64,000 nucleotides of DNA. Origin: Papio anubis (taxonomy: Eukaryota; Chordata; Mammalia; Primates; Cercopithecidae). Every line of letters starts with the position of its first letter. Positions within the stretch are counted from its first letter, which is position 1. Under the pieces are notes generated by a model. It was given only the letters and a program-made list of their open reading frames with translations. It searched no databases and had not been told where the DNA came from. The position numbers were made by a program, and so were the translations under genes. This document shows positions 47,881-59,075 of the stretch, one piece after another. The stretch is from the NCBI RefSeq assembly GCF_008728515.1, contig NC_044977.1, forward strand, positions 192,375,987 through 192,439,986, read 5' to 3'.

Positions 47881-47959
47881 GTTTTCCAGCGACGCTGACG
47901 AGGCCCCCCGGCTTTCCTGCCTTGGTGCCTAGCTGGGGTGGCCAGCTAGGGGACCCTTG

Positions 47960-48667
47960 CCTGTGAGGTCTGCTGACCCAGAAACTTTTCTACAAGCTTC
48001 CAGCCAAGGACCAAGCTGAGGCCGACTTTGGGAACCGCAGCGCAGGTGTACAGAGGGGCAGCCCGCCGTCTGGAAGGGTCAACCACTCAGCTAGTCTGTC
48101 TTTTTATCCACTCAGCTAGTCCTTGTGGATAATCTCCTTTACGGACCCTCGCTGTGTTAGAAAGAAGGGGAATTGCTTTGTCGTGGACTGTCAGAGTGCC
48201 GCGAGCTTCCTGATCATAGACTGCATGGACGGGTTTTTTGTGCCTGATGTGTGCAAAGTTCCCTGCCAGCTCTGGCCAGTAATTCAAAGGAATAAGAAAA
48301 TTGATAATATAACCATCATCGAAGGGGCGCCAGACACTGTGCTAAGAGCTTTATATGCATTATCCCAGCGCTCCTGGTCTTGAGGAACTGCTGTCGTCTA
48401 GAGAAGGTGAAATATTTAGTGTCTGCTACATGCAGAGTGAGTGGCGTGGACCACCACACTCAGGAGCTCAGGCAAGGGACCTCCAGTTCTGATCTCTGTT
48501 CCCCCTCTAATCTGGAACGTTGAAGTGTCCTGCAGGATTGGGTGCCTCTCCTGTAGCCTGTGATTTGTGATTGTGTGTAGCACTGTCCATCCTACGAGAA
48601 CAGGAGCAAGTCCTTTTCACTCCAAACATCCTGCACATTGTCTCTGCTTTCTACTATGTTCACTCAT
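47960..48667. other. Alu-free stretch upstream of NRROS
   Basis: A short MIR piece (GCCAGACACTGTGCTAAGAG) lies at about 48329-48375. Otherwise nothing recognised. Confidence 0.5.
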
Positions 48668-48964
48668 GGCCGGGCACAGAGGCGCGGGCTTGTAATCCTG
48701 GCATTTTGGGAGGCCAAGGCAGGCAGACCTCTTGAGTGCCTGGGCAACATACTGAGACCCTGTACGTACAAAAAATTTAAAAATTAGCCAGACCTGGTGG
48801 CACGCACCTGTAGTCCCAGCTATTTGGGAGGCTGAGGTGGGAGGATCACCTGAGCTCAGGGAGGTTGAGGCTGCAGTGAGCCGAGATCACGCCATTGCGC
48901 TCCAGCCTATGCGATACAGTGTGACCCTGTGTTTAAAAAAATAAAAATAATTTAAAAAATAAAA
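48668..48964 (+). mobile_element. Alu, old
   Basis: GGCCGGGCACAGAGGCGCGG start; lacks the left-arm AGTTCAAGACCAG segment. Confidence 0.92.
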
Positions 48965-49014
48965 TATTCTCTCATAATGGTAATAACAATGACACCAGTG
49001 AAAAAGCTAAATAA

Positions 49015-49985
49015 AGACCAAATTGTCACAAACCCAGGTGCCTGATTCAGGCCTCTTTCTCTCCGGTATGCACATTCTCTACTCCATGTCTTTTGTGTCT
49101 ACCAATCTGTTGATAACTCCCCAATTTTAATCTCTAGCTCCAACATTCTCTCCCACAAGAGAAGATCCAGAAGATCCAGACTTGCTTTTCTAACTCTCTA
49201 CTGGTCAATCAACTACTATATGTCCCAGAGTCACCACAACATGATGTATCCCAAACTCAACTCTTTTTTTTGACAGAGTTTCACTCTGTCACCTAGGCTA
49301 GAGCAGTGGTGCGATTTCAGCTCACTGCAACCTCTGCCTCCCAGGTTCAAGTGATTCTCCTGCCTCAGCCTCCCAAGTAGCTGGAATTACAGGCATCCAC
49401 CACCACGCCCAGCTAATTTTTGTATTTTTGTTCGAGATGGGGTTTCACCATGTTGGTCAGGCTGGTCTCAAACTCCTGACCTCAGGTGATCCGCCCACCT
49501 TAGTCTCACGGAGTCCTGGGATTACAGGCATGAGCCACTGTGCCTGGCCCCAAACTCAACTCTTATCCTTTGTCCCAGCAGTTTCTCTCCTGTACAGCTG
49601 TCACACTTTACAGTATATTTCAGCCCAGGCAGCCCAGCCCTCACAGCCTTCACCCTTCATATCCAATTGAGCACAAATTCCTGCTGATTCTAGCTCAGAA
49701 ATGTTTCTGGAATCCAACCCTGCTCTTCGTCCTTAGGCTGTTGCCCTGGGTCTGGACCTCATCAGCTCACGTCTGGACCACTTTTATAGCCTCCTGAAAC
49801 TGGCTCCCCGCCCCGAATCTCGTCTCTCTCCAATGTCGGCTCTACCCAGCAGCCACAGGCATCTTTCTAAAATGTGCATTGGGTCATCTCACTCTCTGCT
49901 TAAGCCCTTTTACAGGCTTCAGCAGGTTCACGGGTTCCTCATGAATGCCTAAGACTGGCAGGTGGGATCCAGGTACCCCATTCCC
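49015..49985 (+). repeat. L2 remnant split by an Alu
   Basis: TAACTCCCCAATTTTAATCTC left and TTTATAGCCTCCTGAAACTG, ATGTGCATTGGGTCATCTCA right are L2-like phrases. Confidence 0.65.
49266..49548 (-). mobile_element. Alu
   Basis: Perfect 16-bp target duplication CCCAAACTCAACTCTT at 49250-49265 and 49549-49564. Confidence 0.97.
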
Positions 49986-50117
49986 TCCTCATCCCAATAA
50001 TTCCACTTTGATATGTTTTATACATTGGGGTTCTCTATAGAATTTCTTTTGAGAAAGGCAGCTGCTACCCCTCAAAAAAAAATCTAGTAAACCAATGGTC
50101 TTTTTTATTCTTAATTC

Positions 50118-50390
50118 TTTTTTTTTTTTTGAGACAGGGTCTCACTGTGTTGCCTAGGCTGGAGTGCAGTGGCATAATCAAGGCTCACTGCAGCCTCAAC
50201 CTTTGGGCTCAGGTGATCCTCCTACCTCAGCCTCCTGAGCAGCTGGGACCACAGGCACACACCACCATGTCTTTTGTAGTTTTAGTAAAGACAGGGGTCT
50301 CACCATGTTGTCTGGGCTGGTCTCAAGCAATCTGCCCACCTCAGCCTCCCAAAGTGCTGGAATGATAGGTGTGAGCCACCGCACCTGGCC
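50118..50390 (-). mobile_element. Old Alu
   Basis: Diverged, with CATGTCTTTTGTAGTTTTAG in place of the usual middle. Confidence 0.92.
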
Positions 50391-51287
50391 CCAGTGGTCT
50401 TGAGGGATGTGTAGAGACAAGCCAGTTGGTTGGCAACACCAGCAGCCCTCCGCTAGTCTAGCAGCACGCTGGCTCAGTGGGTGGAAGCCTGGACGTCCAG
50501 CTGAAACCAACGCAGATTCCAGTTGAAAGCAGAACACGCCAGCAAGGCTGGAAGTCTGACTGCACAGCTCTGGATCCTCCTACTTGGTCGTGAGCTCTGG
50601 GCTCCCCGCTCACTGTGCTTTTCGAGGCAGAGGAGACCAGAGTGCTTCTTGTCCAATGCAACCCTGGTGCATCCAGCCTGCTTGCCCTGGCCAAGCTCAC
50701 CCCTCCACAGGATCACGAGAATTTCTGGGGGGCCATGTGCCTCTTTCTTTGAGCCTGCTCCACATATTAGGGTGTTTGCTTTATTCCACTCAACAGGAAT
50801 AAAGCAAGTACAGTATAAGCAGCACAGCAGCATCTCTGAGATCCAAAGTGAAAGCAACAAACCAGGCAGCTCCTGGCTGGAGGAGAAAGTCCAGATGCCT
50901 CATTCAGCCTGAGCTCGCCTCCAGCCTCTCTTCACGACTACTGCCCACCCTTCACCATCACTGCACACATGACCTGCAGGTGGGTTCACCCAGCCCGGGC
51001 TGCCCACTATTTCCCCGACACAGAACAAACGCTTCCCACTCTCCAGTCTCTCTGGCAGAGGGCTCCCTTCTTTGGAATGGCCTCTCTGCCCACCCCAACC
51101 CTCCGCATCCCAAAGGCATGGCTTGGACTTCCCTCCTCCATGAAGCCTTCCCCACTGCAATTGCCACCTTGTCCTCTGAACACATGGTGCCAGCGTCCCC
51201 AGTATCCACCGGCCTCATGACATCTCTTGTATTGTGGTTTAATTCTTTGGACTTCTGTCTTGTTTCCACAACTGCACTACAAACTTT
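50391..51287. other. Alu-free stretch, L2 in its right part
   Basis: From about 51000, L2 3'-type text (GAATGGCCTCTCTGCCCACC; CCTCCTCCATGAAGCCTTCC) continues past the next Alu to about 51670. Open frames here (129-187 codons) are not called. Confidence 0.6.
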
Positions 51288-51581
51288 TTTTTCTTTTGAG
51301 ACAGAGTTTTGCTCTTGTTGCCCAGGCTGGAATGCAATGGCGCCATCTCAGCTCACTGCAACCTCCGCCTCCTGGGTTCAAGCAATTCTCCTGCCTCAGC
51401 CTCCCAAGTAGCTGGGATTACAAGCACCTGCCACCACTTCCAGCTAATTTTTTGTATTTTTAGTAGAGATGGGGTTTCACAATGTTGGCCAGGCTGGTCT
51501 TGAACTCCTGACCTCAGGTGATCCACCCACCTTGGCCTCCCAAAGTTCTAGGATTACAGGCGTGAGCCACCATGCTTGGTC
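51288..51581 (-). mobile_element. Alu inside L2
   Basis: Flanks ACTACAAACTTT and ACTACAAAGTTT. Confidence 0.95.
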
Positions 51582-51683
51582 TACTACAAAGTTTTGGAGG
51601 CAGGGGTCATGTGTTATTCCAAAAAATATAGTGTTTTATGCACATAAAGGGGCTTGGTGACTATTTGCTCAAAGAAAGGAGGA

Positions 51684-51980
51684 GGCCGGGCGCGGTGGCT
51701 CACACCTGTAATCCCAGCACTTTGGGAGGCCAAGGTGGGTGGATCACCTGAGGTCAGGCGTTCAAGACCAGCCTGACCAACATAGTGAAACCCTATCTCT
51801 ATTAAAAATACAAAAAATTAGCTGGGCGTGATGGCACATGCCTGTAATCCCAACTTCGAGGGAGGCGAGGGAGGGAAAGTACTGGAACCTAAGGAGGTGG
51901 AGGTTGCAGTGAGCCGAGATCATGCCACTGCACTCCAGCCTGGGCAACAAAAGTGAAACTTCATCTCCAAAAAAAAAAAA
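51684..51980 (+). mobile_element. Alu
   Basis: Near-matching flanks CAAAGAAAGGAGGA and AAAGAAAGGAAGG. The right arm is scrambled at CTTCGAGGGAGGCGAGG. Confidence 0.93.
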
Positions 51981-52444
51981 GAAAGGAAGGAGAAAAGAAA
52001 CAAAGAGAGGGAAGGGAGGAAGGGATGATGGCCGTCAACCCGCTTTGTCTGTAGTAATTCTCTAGCTGCTGCCCTCTGCGGGTGTGGGGATCTCTTTTCT
52101 TTCTTAAACTAAGCTTCATAAGAGTTTGTCACTTGTGGGACTTCTCAGCCTCCCAAGAAGATCAAAGGGAGCCTTGGCTTCTGCCCTTGACCCCCACCCC
52201 TGACTGCTTTTCCAGATTGTAACCTATTTGAGACCAGGGGTGGGGGGCTACAGCCAGACTGTGAGAGGAGACACAGCACAGTGTACAAGGGAGCTGTGGG
52301 AGGAGCTGGGGCTGCTCCGCACTCCAGAGGGGTCTGTGAGAGAGGAGCATCGGGACTGTACCTAAGCAGCGGAGCCATGGGGACCTGGAACTGGTGGCTC
52401 ATCCGGGGCAAAATCGTGGTCTCACCGCCCTCCACTGTGGGCTC

Positions 52445-53110
52445 CTTCCTTCATTCCATTTGTTGGCTCCAGAACCTCCTTCCTTCCATACCACTATTTA
52501 ATTCTCCTTCCTTCCCTCCATTCCTTCCAGCCTCCTTCCTCCATTCCACCATCCCCAATTCCTCCCTGGCCCCCACTTCTTCCAGCCCCTACTTCTCCAG
52601 CTCCTACTTCTCCAGCCCCCCCCACTTCTCCAGCTGCTCCGGCCCCAGCTCCCATTCCTTCCGGCCCATTCCTCATTCCTTCCATTCCATTCCATTCCTT
52701 CCTTCCATTCCTTCCATTCCTTCCTCCATTCCTTCCATTCCATTCCTTCCTTCCTCCATTGTCCATTCCATTCCTTCCTCCATTCCTTCCTCCATTCCAT
52801 TCCTCCATTCCATTTCATCCCATTATCATTCCATTTGGCTATCCCGGTATCATGATCATTGGGATTCATCACAATTTACATTTCATCTGATCCCCGGTCC
52901 ATTCCATTCCTTCCATTCCTTCCTCCCCGATCCCCTCCATTCCTCCATTCCTCCTTCCTTCCATCCGGCCCTCCCCATTCCCTCCCAGCCCCTTCTCCAT
53001 TCCTCCCATTCCTTCCTCATTCCATTCCTCGGTCCATTCCTCCATTCCCCTTCCTCCATTCCTTCCTCCCTTCCTTCTCCATTCCTTCATTCCTTCTCCA
53101 GCCTCATTTT
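52445..53110. repeat. CATTCC/CCTTC-rich simple-sequence array
   Basis: About 660 bases are dominated by the words CATTCC, CCTTC and CTCC, with dozens of CATTCC on the plus strand (GGAATG on the minus). It resembles the pentamer of primate satellites II and III, but is irregular and interspersed with CCCCACTTCTCC stretches. It creates long open frames of Ser/Ile/Pro/Phe (plus) and Gly/Trp/Asn/Glu (minus) that are low-complexity artefacts. Confidence 0.9.
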
Positions 53111-54150
53111 TATTTCATTTGAGGGCCTTAACTGGGAATTGTTCTCTTGCCCCACGTCAGCTGTGGCTACTGGGGGAGAGTGTTCAGTAGTTTCATTTCC
53201 CTCATTTGGAACGGAGTTTTTAAGAACCAAGAAGTAAAACCGGAAAGAGGAGAGGCCCACCACCGCCCACTGGTACCATTCAACGCCTCATGATGCCTGT
53301 CCTGGAGAAGTGGAGGGGTCAATGCAGAGGCCGAAGGCAGTGCGGAGGTGGGGCTGGGGCTGGGGGCTTTTCCCGGCAGGTTTTCTCCTCCTGGAGGAAG
53401 CGGCGGTCTCCAATCCTGAGATCAGCTCCTCTGGCTCCCTGCTGCCCACAGCCTCCCTCAGCCACTGACTCCGGTGACTGACCTCGGTGGGGACACTGCC
53501 TCTTCCTGTCCTGAAACACCGACAGTATCAACCTATGATCAGAGTTCAGGTGGTGCAAAGACAACATGGAAGTGTCCGGTCCGTGCCAGGGCGTGCAGTG
53601 GGACAGCGAGCGGAAGGGGCACCCATGACTAACCACGGTCTGGTCTAGGGCAGAAAGGACCATGGGAAAAATGGGCATGCGGTGCTGGGAGAGTCCTGGG
53701 ACGGGGAGAGCACGAAGGGCACAGCCGCTGGGGCAGTGCAGCCCCAACTTTCTGGAAGTGTGCACTGGACCCTCCTGGGGTGGGACCTGGCATGGGGTGG
53801 GACACTAAGGATCCGACAAGGAAAATGAGGCCATGCCAAGGAGGAGGCTGCAGGGGGATGACAGCCTCTCTTTGTGCCTCGACAGGACTTTGTTGCTGGC
53901 TCTGCCCAGCATTTCCCATGGGGCGTCCCAGCTCATCTGTGCAGTTATGCCTTCCCCCTGGTCAGCGAGTCCTGTCAGAGAGGGCCTCTGGCTTGTTCAT
54001 ATTTGTATGTATCCCCAAGAATACTTAAGTCTAGCACCTTGTAAGGCCTAGGCACACGTTTCTTAAATGAATGAAGGCTAAAGTGTCATTTGCTCTAGAG
54101 CCGTTGCAGAGGTTGAGGACTTACTCATTTGTGGTCACTGACAAGTCCTC
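53111..54150. other. Alu-free stretch between CATTCC array and Alu
   Basis: GC-rich in part (53320-53470). An L2-like end lies at about 54005-54080. No exon recognised. Confidence 0.5.
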
Positions 54151-54151
54151 T

Positions 54152-54496
54152 GTCTTTTCTTTTTTCTTTCTTTTCTCTCTTTCTCTTTCTTTTCTTTTTT
54201 TTTTTTTTTTTTTTTGACAGAGTTTCACTCTTCTTGCCCACGCTGGAGTGCAATGGCAGGATCTCGGCTCACTGCAACCTCCACCTCGCGGGTTCAAGCG
54301 ATTCTCCTGCCTCAGCCTCCCAAGTATCTGGGATTGCCGGTGTGCACCACCACATCCGGCTAATTTTTGTATTTTTAGTAGAGACGAGGTTTCACCATGT
54401 TGTCCAGGCTGGTCTCGAACTCCTGACCTTAGGCGATCCGTCCGCCTTGGCCTCCCGAAGTGCTGGGATTACAGGTGTGAGCCACCACGCCCGGCC
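54152..54496 (-). mobile_element. Alu with long pyrimidine tract
   Basis: A (CTTT)n/(T)n tract from 54152 to 54213 precedes a full-length Alu. Confidence 0.95.
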
Positions 54497-54514
54497 GAGA
54501 AGTCCTTTTTCATA

Positions 54515-54745
54515 ACTGGTGAATATAAATCCCAGAGTCCTTACCACAGGCTCAAGGCCCTGCATGATCCGGGCCCTTCCCTGCTCCCTCTGACTTTACC
54601 GCCATCACTCTGCTCCTCACTCTGCAAAAACTTTAACACCCTCCGGCAGCTCCTCACTGGAGCCGACTCTGGCTCAGAGCTTTCCTCACTGCTCTTTCCT
54701 CGGCCCCACGGCCCCTCCGCCAGATACCCAAGCAAAAGCAAGAAA
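54515..54745 (+). repeat. L2 remnant
   Basis: TCAAGGCCCTGCATGATCCG and CTCTGACTTTACCGCCATCA match the L2 3' region. Confidence 0.75.
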
Positions 54746-54759
54746 GTGGTGGATTCCTA

Positions 54760-55560
54760 GAACCGGGAGGGCGCGGGCTGGGGGGTCAGCGACAGGTTCC
54801 TGAGACGCGGGAGAGGAGGAAGAGCGAACCCAGCCCGCAGGCGCGTCGGCAGCGAGCGGGGCAAGGTGCGAACTGCCACAAAGCAGAGGTCCGAGGGCCC
54901 CAGTCTCATCTCCCGCCCACGTGCCGCCATATTAAAAGGCAACACGATGCTGTCAGGAAGAACAAAAAACGAGTTGGAAGAAAAAAAGGAGTTGTAAGTA
55001 GAGTAAGAAAAAGAGATTTTTTCCTTCCTCTCCCTTCGCTGTCATAAGACGTAACAGCGAAGGACAAGACCACCAGAGCGCTCCCTGCGGGGCCTCGCGA
55101 GACCACCATTGGGCTCCCTGCGGGGCCTCGCGAGACCACCAGAGGGCTCCCTGCGGGGCCTCGCGAGACCCAGAGCGACCGGAAGGAAGGGCGGGAGGCT
55201 CAGCAGCGCCTGCGGTGGGAGGAACGCGCCCTTGTTGATTTCATGGAGGCCCAGGGCGATGGGCCCTGTTCTCCTTCCTGTGTCAAGTGTGGTTTGCTAT
55301 CAAGTGGTGACAGTTCAGCCACAATCAGGGGAGGCGAGAGGGAGAGGCCCCCGAAGAGGCAGAGGCCCTGCAGCGGTCGCCTGCACCTGGAAGGTGATTG
55401 GCTGGAGCGACTCTCAGCCGGGGAGCAGAAGGAATGGTGGGGCTTCTGGGTGGTGCGAGGTCTGTTGGGAGGTGTGGGTTTTAATTGGCAGTTGGGCAGT
55501 TTAGCCACACGGGCTGGGGGCAGGGTGGGGTTGGCCGAGGAGGGGAAGCTGGTGAGGCGG
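54760..55560. promoter_or_regulatory. Second CpG-rich promoter-like region
   Basis: This is a GC- and CpG-rich block without Alu. Motifs seen: CACGTG E-box (54918-54923), a YY1-like GCCGCCAT (54923-54930), three CTCGCGAGA elements (55094-55102, 55127-55135, 55160-55168), an ETS-type ACCGGAAG (55178-55185) and a GC box GGGCGGG (55189-55195). This combination is typical of TATA-less, often bidirectional promoters. It lies about 7.5 kb upstream of the proposed NRROS exon 1. From memory, human LINC01063 lies at a similar position, so this may be its promoter; I cannot verify that. No coding exon is recognised beside it. Confidence 0.55.
55068..55170. repeat. 33-bp tandem repeat, three copies, with CGCG elements
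   Basis: Units are 55068-55100, 55101-55133 and 55134-55166, with the start of a fourth at 55167. Each reads GACCACC, a variable five- or six-base stretch, then CTCCCTGCGGGGCCTCGCGA. The units are nearly identical and sit at the centre of the CpG-rich block. Confidence 0.95.
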
Positions 55561-56296
55561 AAACAGGGAGGAGTAGGTTTTCTTTCTTCTCACACCAGCA
55601 AACCAGAGGAAGCTTAACCTATCAGAACCAATTACTAGCATGAGCCTAGCCCTGGGCTCAAAGGCTGAATTTTAGACCTTCCACTGCTCCCATGCAGACC
55701 CTGTCTCTTCACGACTTCTCACCGCTTTGACCAAGATCAGTCACACCAGTGATGCCCTGCTCATTCATCTTGCCAATTCGCTTCTACAGGACCCAGTGCC
55801 CAGACGCCACTACTCACTTACTCCAGCCTTGGAATCTCCTCCACTCTGCCGGGTCCTCACCATTGTGTTCTTGGAGATTTCACTAAAGATTCACCTCCCC
55901 AAAACTTTCCCCAGTTAGTCCCACCCTCTTCAACCTACTGTCTCCACTTACGGCAAATGGCACCTAATGGCCTCAGAAATCAGACTCCTAGCGACTACAA
56001 TTACCCAAAATATGGCAGAAAACTGTCTCAAAACCCAGGCAACTCATTCTTGGGAGAAGCTGACTTACTCTTGGCTTCTACCTAGAGAAATAATTCATAT
56101 TTACAGCTGTGAGAAAAGATAGCAAAGAGAGAGAAAAAAGGTGCATAAATATGTAATAACATGTTTCTATAATTGCTTTTTTGTTCTTCCTGACAGCATC
56201 ATGTTGCCTTTTAATATGGAGTGCCTGCCACAGCTGTCCAGGAGAGCCCCTCTGTGTCACAGTGAATCTCAGTCACTGACACTCAAAAGAATTACT
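55561..56296. other. Alu-free stretch downstream of the second CpG block
   Basis: No gene or assignable repeat recognised. Confidence 0.45.
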
Positions 56297-56584
56297 GCGG
56301 TGGCTCGCCTGAAATCCAGCACTTTGGGAGGCTGGCCCGAGGAGGATCCGAGTTAGGAGGAATTGAGACCTTCACAGCTAGCATGGTGAAACCCGTCTCT
56401 ACTAAAAAATACAAAAACTAGCAGGAGGCGAGGTGGGGGCCACAGTCCCAGCTACTTTCGGGAGGCTGAAGAGGGCAGGAGAATGGCGTGAACCTGGGAG
56501 AGGTGAGGAGCTTGCAGTGAGCTGAGATCAGGCCACTGCACTCCCAGCCTGGGCGACAGAGTGAGACTCCCATTATCAAAAAAG
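56297..56584 (+). mobile_element. AluY with dense indels
   Basis: A young type (CTAGCAGGAGGCGAGGTGG; ATGGCGTGAACC) yet with many single-base gains and losses and a scrambled 5' end. Confidence 0.88.
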
Positions 56585-56746
56585 AAGGAATTAGGTCAAC
56601 TCAATAATAAACAAATAACCCTGTTTTAAAATGAGCAAAGGGTGTTATCACATTTCTGCAGAAGGAAACAAATGGCCAGTAATCATATGAAAAGATGCTT
56701 AGTATCATTTGTCATCAGGGAAATGCAAATCAAAACTACAATGAGA

Positions 56747-57047
56747 GGCCAGGAGCTATGGCTCATGCCTGTAATCCCAGCGCTTTGGGAAGCTGAGGTG
56801 GATGGATCGCTTGAGCCCAGGAGTTCAAGCCCAGCCTGGCCAACGTGGTGAACCCCCGTCTCTACAAAAAATACAAAAATTAGCCGGGCATAGTGGCCTA
56901 TGCCTGTAATCTCAGCTACTTGGGAGGTTGAGGCAGGAGACTGGCTTGAACCCGGGAAGCAGAGGTTGCAGTGAGCCGAGATTGTGCCATTGCACTCCAG
57001 CCTGGGTGACGGGAGTGAAACCCTGTGTAAAAAACCCCAAAAAAGAA
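56747..57047 (+). mobile_element. Alu within L1
   Basis: Flanks CTACAATGAGA and CTACAATGACA. Confidence 0.95.
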
Positions 57048-57398
57048 AGCTACAATGACATACCACTTTATATGCCCTAGGATGGCTAGGATCAAAAGGT
57101 CAAATGATAACAAGTATGTGGAGAAACTGGGACCCTCATACACGGCTGGTGGGAGGGTCAGATGGTGCAGAGACTTTGGAAGGGGGTCTGGCAGCTCCTC
57201 AAAAGGTGAAAGCATGGAGTTATCAGGTGGCTCACAAACTCCATTCCTAGAGACCCAAAAGAAAGGAAGACATGCTGTACAAACCCCTGAATATGAATGT
57301 TCAGAACAGCATTAGCCATGATTACCGAGAGCCAGAAACAATCCAAATGTCCATCAACTAACAAGTGGATAAATACAGTATATCCATGCAGTGGAATT

Positions 57399-57478
57399 CC
57401 TTTTTTTTCTTTCTTTCTCCTTCCTTCCTTCTTTCCTACTTTCTTTCTCCTTCCTTCCTTCTTTCCTTCTTTCTTTTC

Positions 57479-57509
<31 letters not shown>

Positions 57510-57742
57510 TGGATGGGGTCTCCTTCTGTCACCCAGGCTGGAGTTCAGTGGCGCTATCTCAGCTCACTGCAAACTCCTCCTGGGCTCAAGCAATCCTCCC
57601 ACCTCAGCCTCCACAATAGTTGGGACCACAGGTAGAGATGGGGTTTCTGCCCAGGCTGGTCTCGAGCTCCTGAGCTCAAGCTATCCACCCGCCTCAGCCT
57701 CCCAAAGTGCTGGGAATACTGGTGTGAGCCACTGCGTCCGGC
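57399..57742 (-). mobile_element. Old Alu within L1, with expanded (CCTT)n(CTTT)n tail
   Basis: Target duplication CATGCAGTGG at 57385-57394 and 57743-57752; tail 57399-57510. Confidence 0.94.
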
Positions 57743-57930
57743 CATGCAGTGGGACATTTTTCAGTCGTGGAAGAGAATGAAGTACTGATGCGTGCTACAA
57801 CAGGAACAAACTTCGAAAACATTATGCTAAGTGAAAAAAGTCAGTCACAGATGATCACGTTACATGATTTCATTTATATGAGTTGTCCAGAAAAGGCAAA
57901 TATGTAGAGAGAGAATGATTAGTGGTTACC

Positions 57931-58216
57931 GGCCGGGCGCAGTGGCTCACGCCTATAATCCCAGCACTTTGGGAGGCCGAGACGGGAGGATCACAAGGTC
58001 AGGAGATCGAGACCATCCTGGTTAACACGGTGAAACCCTGTCTCTACTAAAAATACAAAAAATTAGCCAGGCGTGGTGGTGGGCCCCTGTAGTCCCAGCT
58101 GCTTGGGAGGCTGAGGCAGGAGAATGGTGTGAACTTGGGAGGTGGAGCTTGCCGTGAGCCAAGATTGTGCCACTGCACTCCAGCCTGGGCTAGGCGGCAG
58201 AGCAAGACTCCATCTC

Positions 58217-58245
<29 letters not shown>
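57931..58245 (+). mobile_element. AluY within L1
   Basis: Perfect 14-bp target duplication GATTAGTGGTTACC at 57917-57930 and 58246-58259; A28 tail. Confidence 0.97.
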
Positions 58246-58247
<2 letters not shown>

Positions 58248-58463
58248 TTAGTGGTTACCTAGGCCTGGGGGTTTGGGGGAAAATGGGAGTGACTGGTAAT
58301 GGGTATGGGGTTTCCTTTTGAGGTTATGAAAATGTTCTAAAATTGTGGTGATGGTTTCATGACTATGTGAATATGCTAAAAAAATTGCCTCGTACACATT
58401 AAATGTGTAAATTGTATGGTAGGTGAGTTATATCTCAATAAAGTTGTTATATAAAAATAAAGC

Positions 58464-58782
58464 ACTGGGCACTGTGGCTCACACCTGTAATCCCAGCACT
58501 TTGGGAGGCCGAGGCGGGTCGATCACAAGGTCAAGAGATCGAGACCATTCTGGCCAACATGGTGAAACCCTGTCTCTACTAAAAATACAAAAAATTAGCT
58601 GGGTGTAGTGGTGCATGTCTGTAGTCCCAGCTACTCAGGAGGCTGAAGCAGGAGAATGGCATGAACCCAGGAGGCGGAGATTGCAGTGAGCTGAGATCGC
58701 ACCACTGCACTGCAGCCTGGCGACAGAGCAAGACTCCATCTCCAAAAAATAAATAAATAAATAAAATAAAATAAAATGATTT
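58464..58782 (+). mobile_element. Alu with (AAAT)n(AAAAT)n tail
   Basis: Inserted directly after the L1 end. Confidence 0.95.
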
Positions 58783-58783
58783 A

Positions 58784-59075
58784 GGCCGGGCACGGTGGCC
58801 CACGCCTGTAATCCCAGTACTTTGGGAGGCTGAGGCAGGCAGATCCCCCACGCCTGTAATCCCAATACTTTGGGAGGCTGAGGCAGGCAGATCGCCTGAG
58901 GTCAGGAGCTTGAGACCAGCCTGACCAACATGGTGAAACTAAAAATACAAAATTAGTTGGTTGTGGTGGCACATGCTTGTAATCCCAGCTACTCAGGAGG
59001 CTGAGACAGGAGAATCACTTGAACCGGGGAGGCGGAGGTTGCAAATGAGCCGAGATCACGCCAGAAAAAAAGAAT
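58784..59075 (+). mobile_element. Alu with internal 48-bp tandem duplication
   Basis: CACGCCTGTAATCCCAGTAC to CAGATCCCC (58801-58848) is repeated from 58849; the 3' end is truncated at CGCCAG. Confidence 0.94.

Larger units (their letters stand above)
56600..58462 (+). mobile_element. L1 3' end split by three Alus
   Basis: Continuous L1 text in four pieces: AAATGCAAATCAAAACTACA (about 56721), GGAGAAACTGGGACCCTCATAC (57119), GAAGTACTGATGCGTGCTAC (57779) and TGAGTTATATCTCAATAAAG (58425-58444). Its ORF2 remnant is broken. Confidence 0.93.

Noticed and set aside
47153..47932. 259-codon plus-strand frame across the NRROS promoter
   Set aside because: GC-rich DNA lacks stop codons by chance; part of the frame is a MIR and there is no domain. 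A divergent transcript remains possible but unsupported.
50848..51411. 187-codon plus-strand frame
   Set aside because: Its left part is unique and L2 DNA and its right part is an Alu; no exon structure is evident.
52281..53237. 318-codon open frame rich in Ser, Pro, Ile and Phe
   Set aside because: It is the translation of the CATTCC array, whose pentamer-like units avoid stop codons in several frames.
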